Shown here: positions 7,956-7,982 of the stretch, in pieces | Numbering within the stretch: the first letter of the stretch is position 1 | Layout of the letters: each line of letters begins with the position of its first letter | Assembly: GCA_019243075.1 (NCBI GenBank) | Contig: JAFAUV010000459.1 | Coordinates: forward strand, 1-7,982 | DNA: 7,982 bases | From: Bradyrhizobium sp. | GTDB lineage: Bacteria; Pseudomonadota; Alphaproteobacteria; Rhizobiales; Xanthobacteraceae | Reading direction: 5' to 3' | Program-made: the position numbers and the translations under genes | Notes under the pieces: generated by a model | Databases searched by the model: none | The model's input: only the letters and a program-made list of their open reading frames with translations | What the model was told of the DNA's origin: nothing

Positions 7956-7982
7956 GAAGGTCCGTCTCGGAGGTCGTCTTAG

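Overview
The window is a high-GC chromosomal segment from an alphaproteobacterium of the Bradyrhizobium/Rhodopseudomonas group (Nitrobacteraceae). The evidence is the ccmABCD cluster lying divergently next to acnA, an arrangement reported for Bradyrhizobium japonicum (cycV/acnA). An alphaproteobacterial DUF2794 gene and a composite palindromic repeat with CGTCATTGCGAG ends, a type I recall as common in Bradyrhizobium genomes, agree with this. The group assignment is an inference from gene content and repeats; no marker gene such as rRNA is present.

Layout. Positions 1-2269 hold a leftward operon read in the order ccmA, ccmB, ccmC, ccmD, with ccmD cut by the left edge. It encodes the ABC-type heme-handling module of system I cytochrome c maturation. 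A 216-bp divergent promoter region (2270-2485) separates it from acnA (2486-5206), an iron-sulfur aconitase of the IRP1/AcnA type. acnA is followed by two tandem 30-bp hairpin units and a strong intrinsic terminator. Next is a secreted DUF1223 thioredoxin-like protein with a CSSC motif (5363-6127). A gene-poor stretch of about 590 bp (6128-6714) follows. It carries a degenerate palindromic repeat, a long imperfect stem and a hairpin-rich leader in front of a DUF2794 gene (6715-7086). A GNAT acetyltransferase of the phosphinothricin/methionine-sulfoximine type (7137-7664) converges on it from the other strand. The right end holds a nested palindromic repeat (7710-7901) and a terminator that best fits a leftward gene beyond the edge.

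How the genes fit together. CcmA, CcmB, CcmC and CcmD form the complex that loads heme onto CcmE for attachment to periplasmic apocytochromes, a process that also needs periplasmic thiol chemistry. Aconitase is a TCA-cycle enzyme whose cluster depends on iron and oxygen status. A site matching the FixK/FNR half-site pattern lies at the ccmB-ccmC junction, and a palindrome overlaps the probable acnA promoter, so oxygen- or iron-linked control on both sides is plausible but unproven.

No new defence, mobile or biosynthetic system is visible. The most unusual parts are non-coding: the long stem in 6277-6387, the DUF2794 leader, the tandem hairpins after acnA, and the repeat-in-repeat at the right end.
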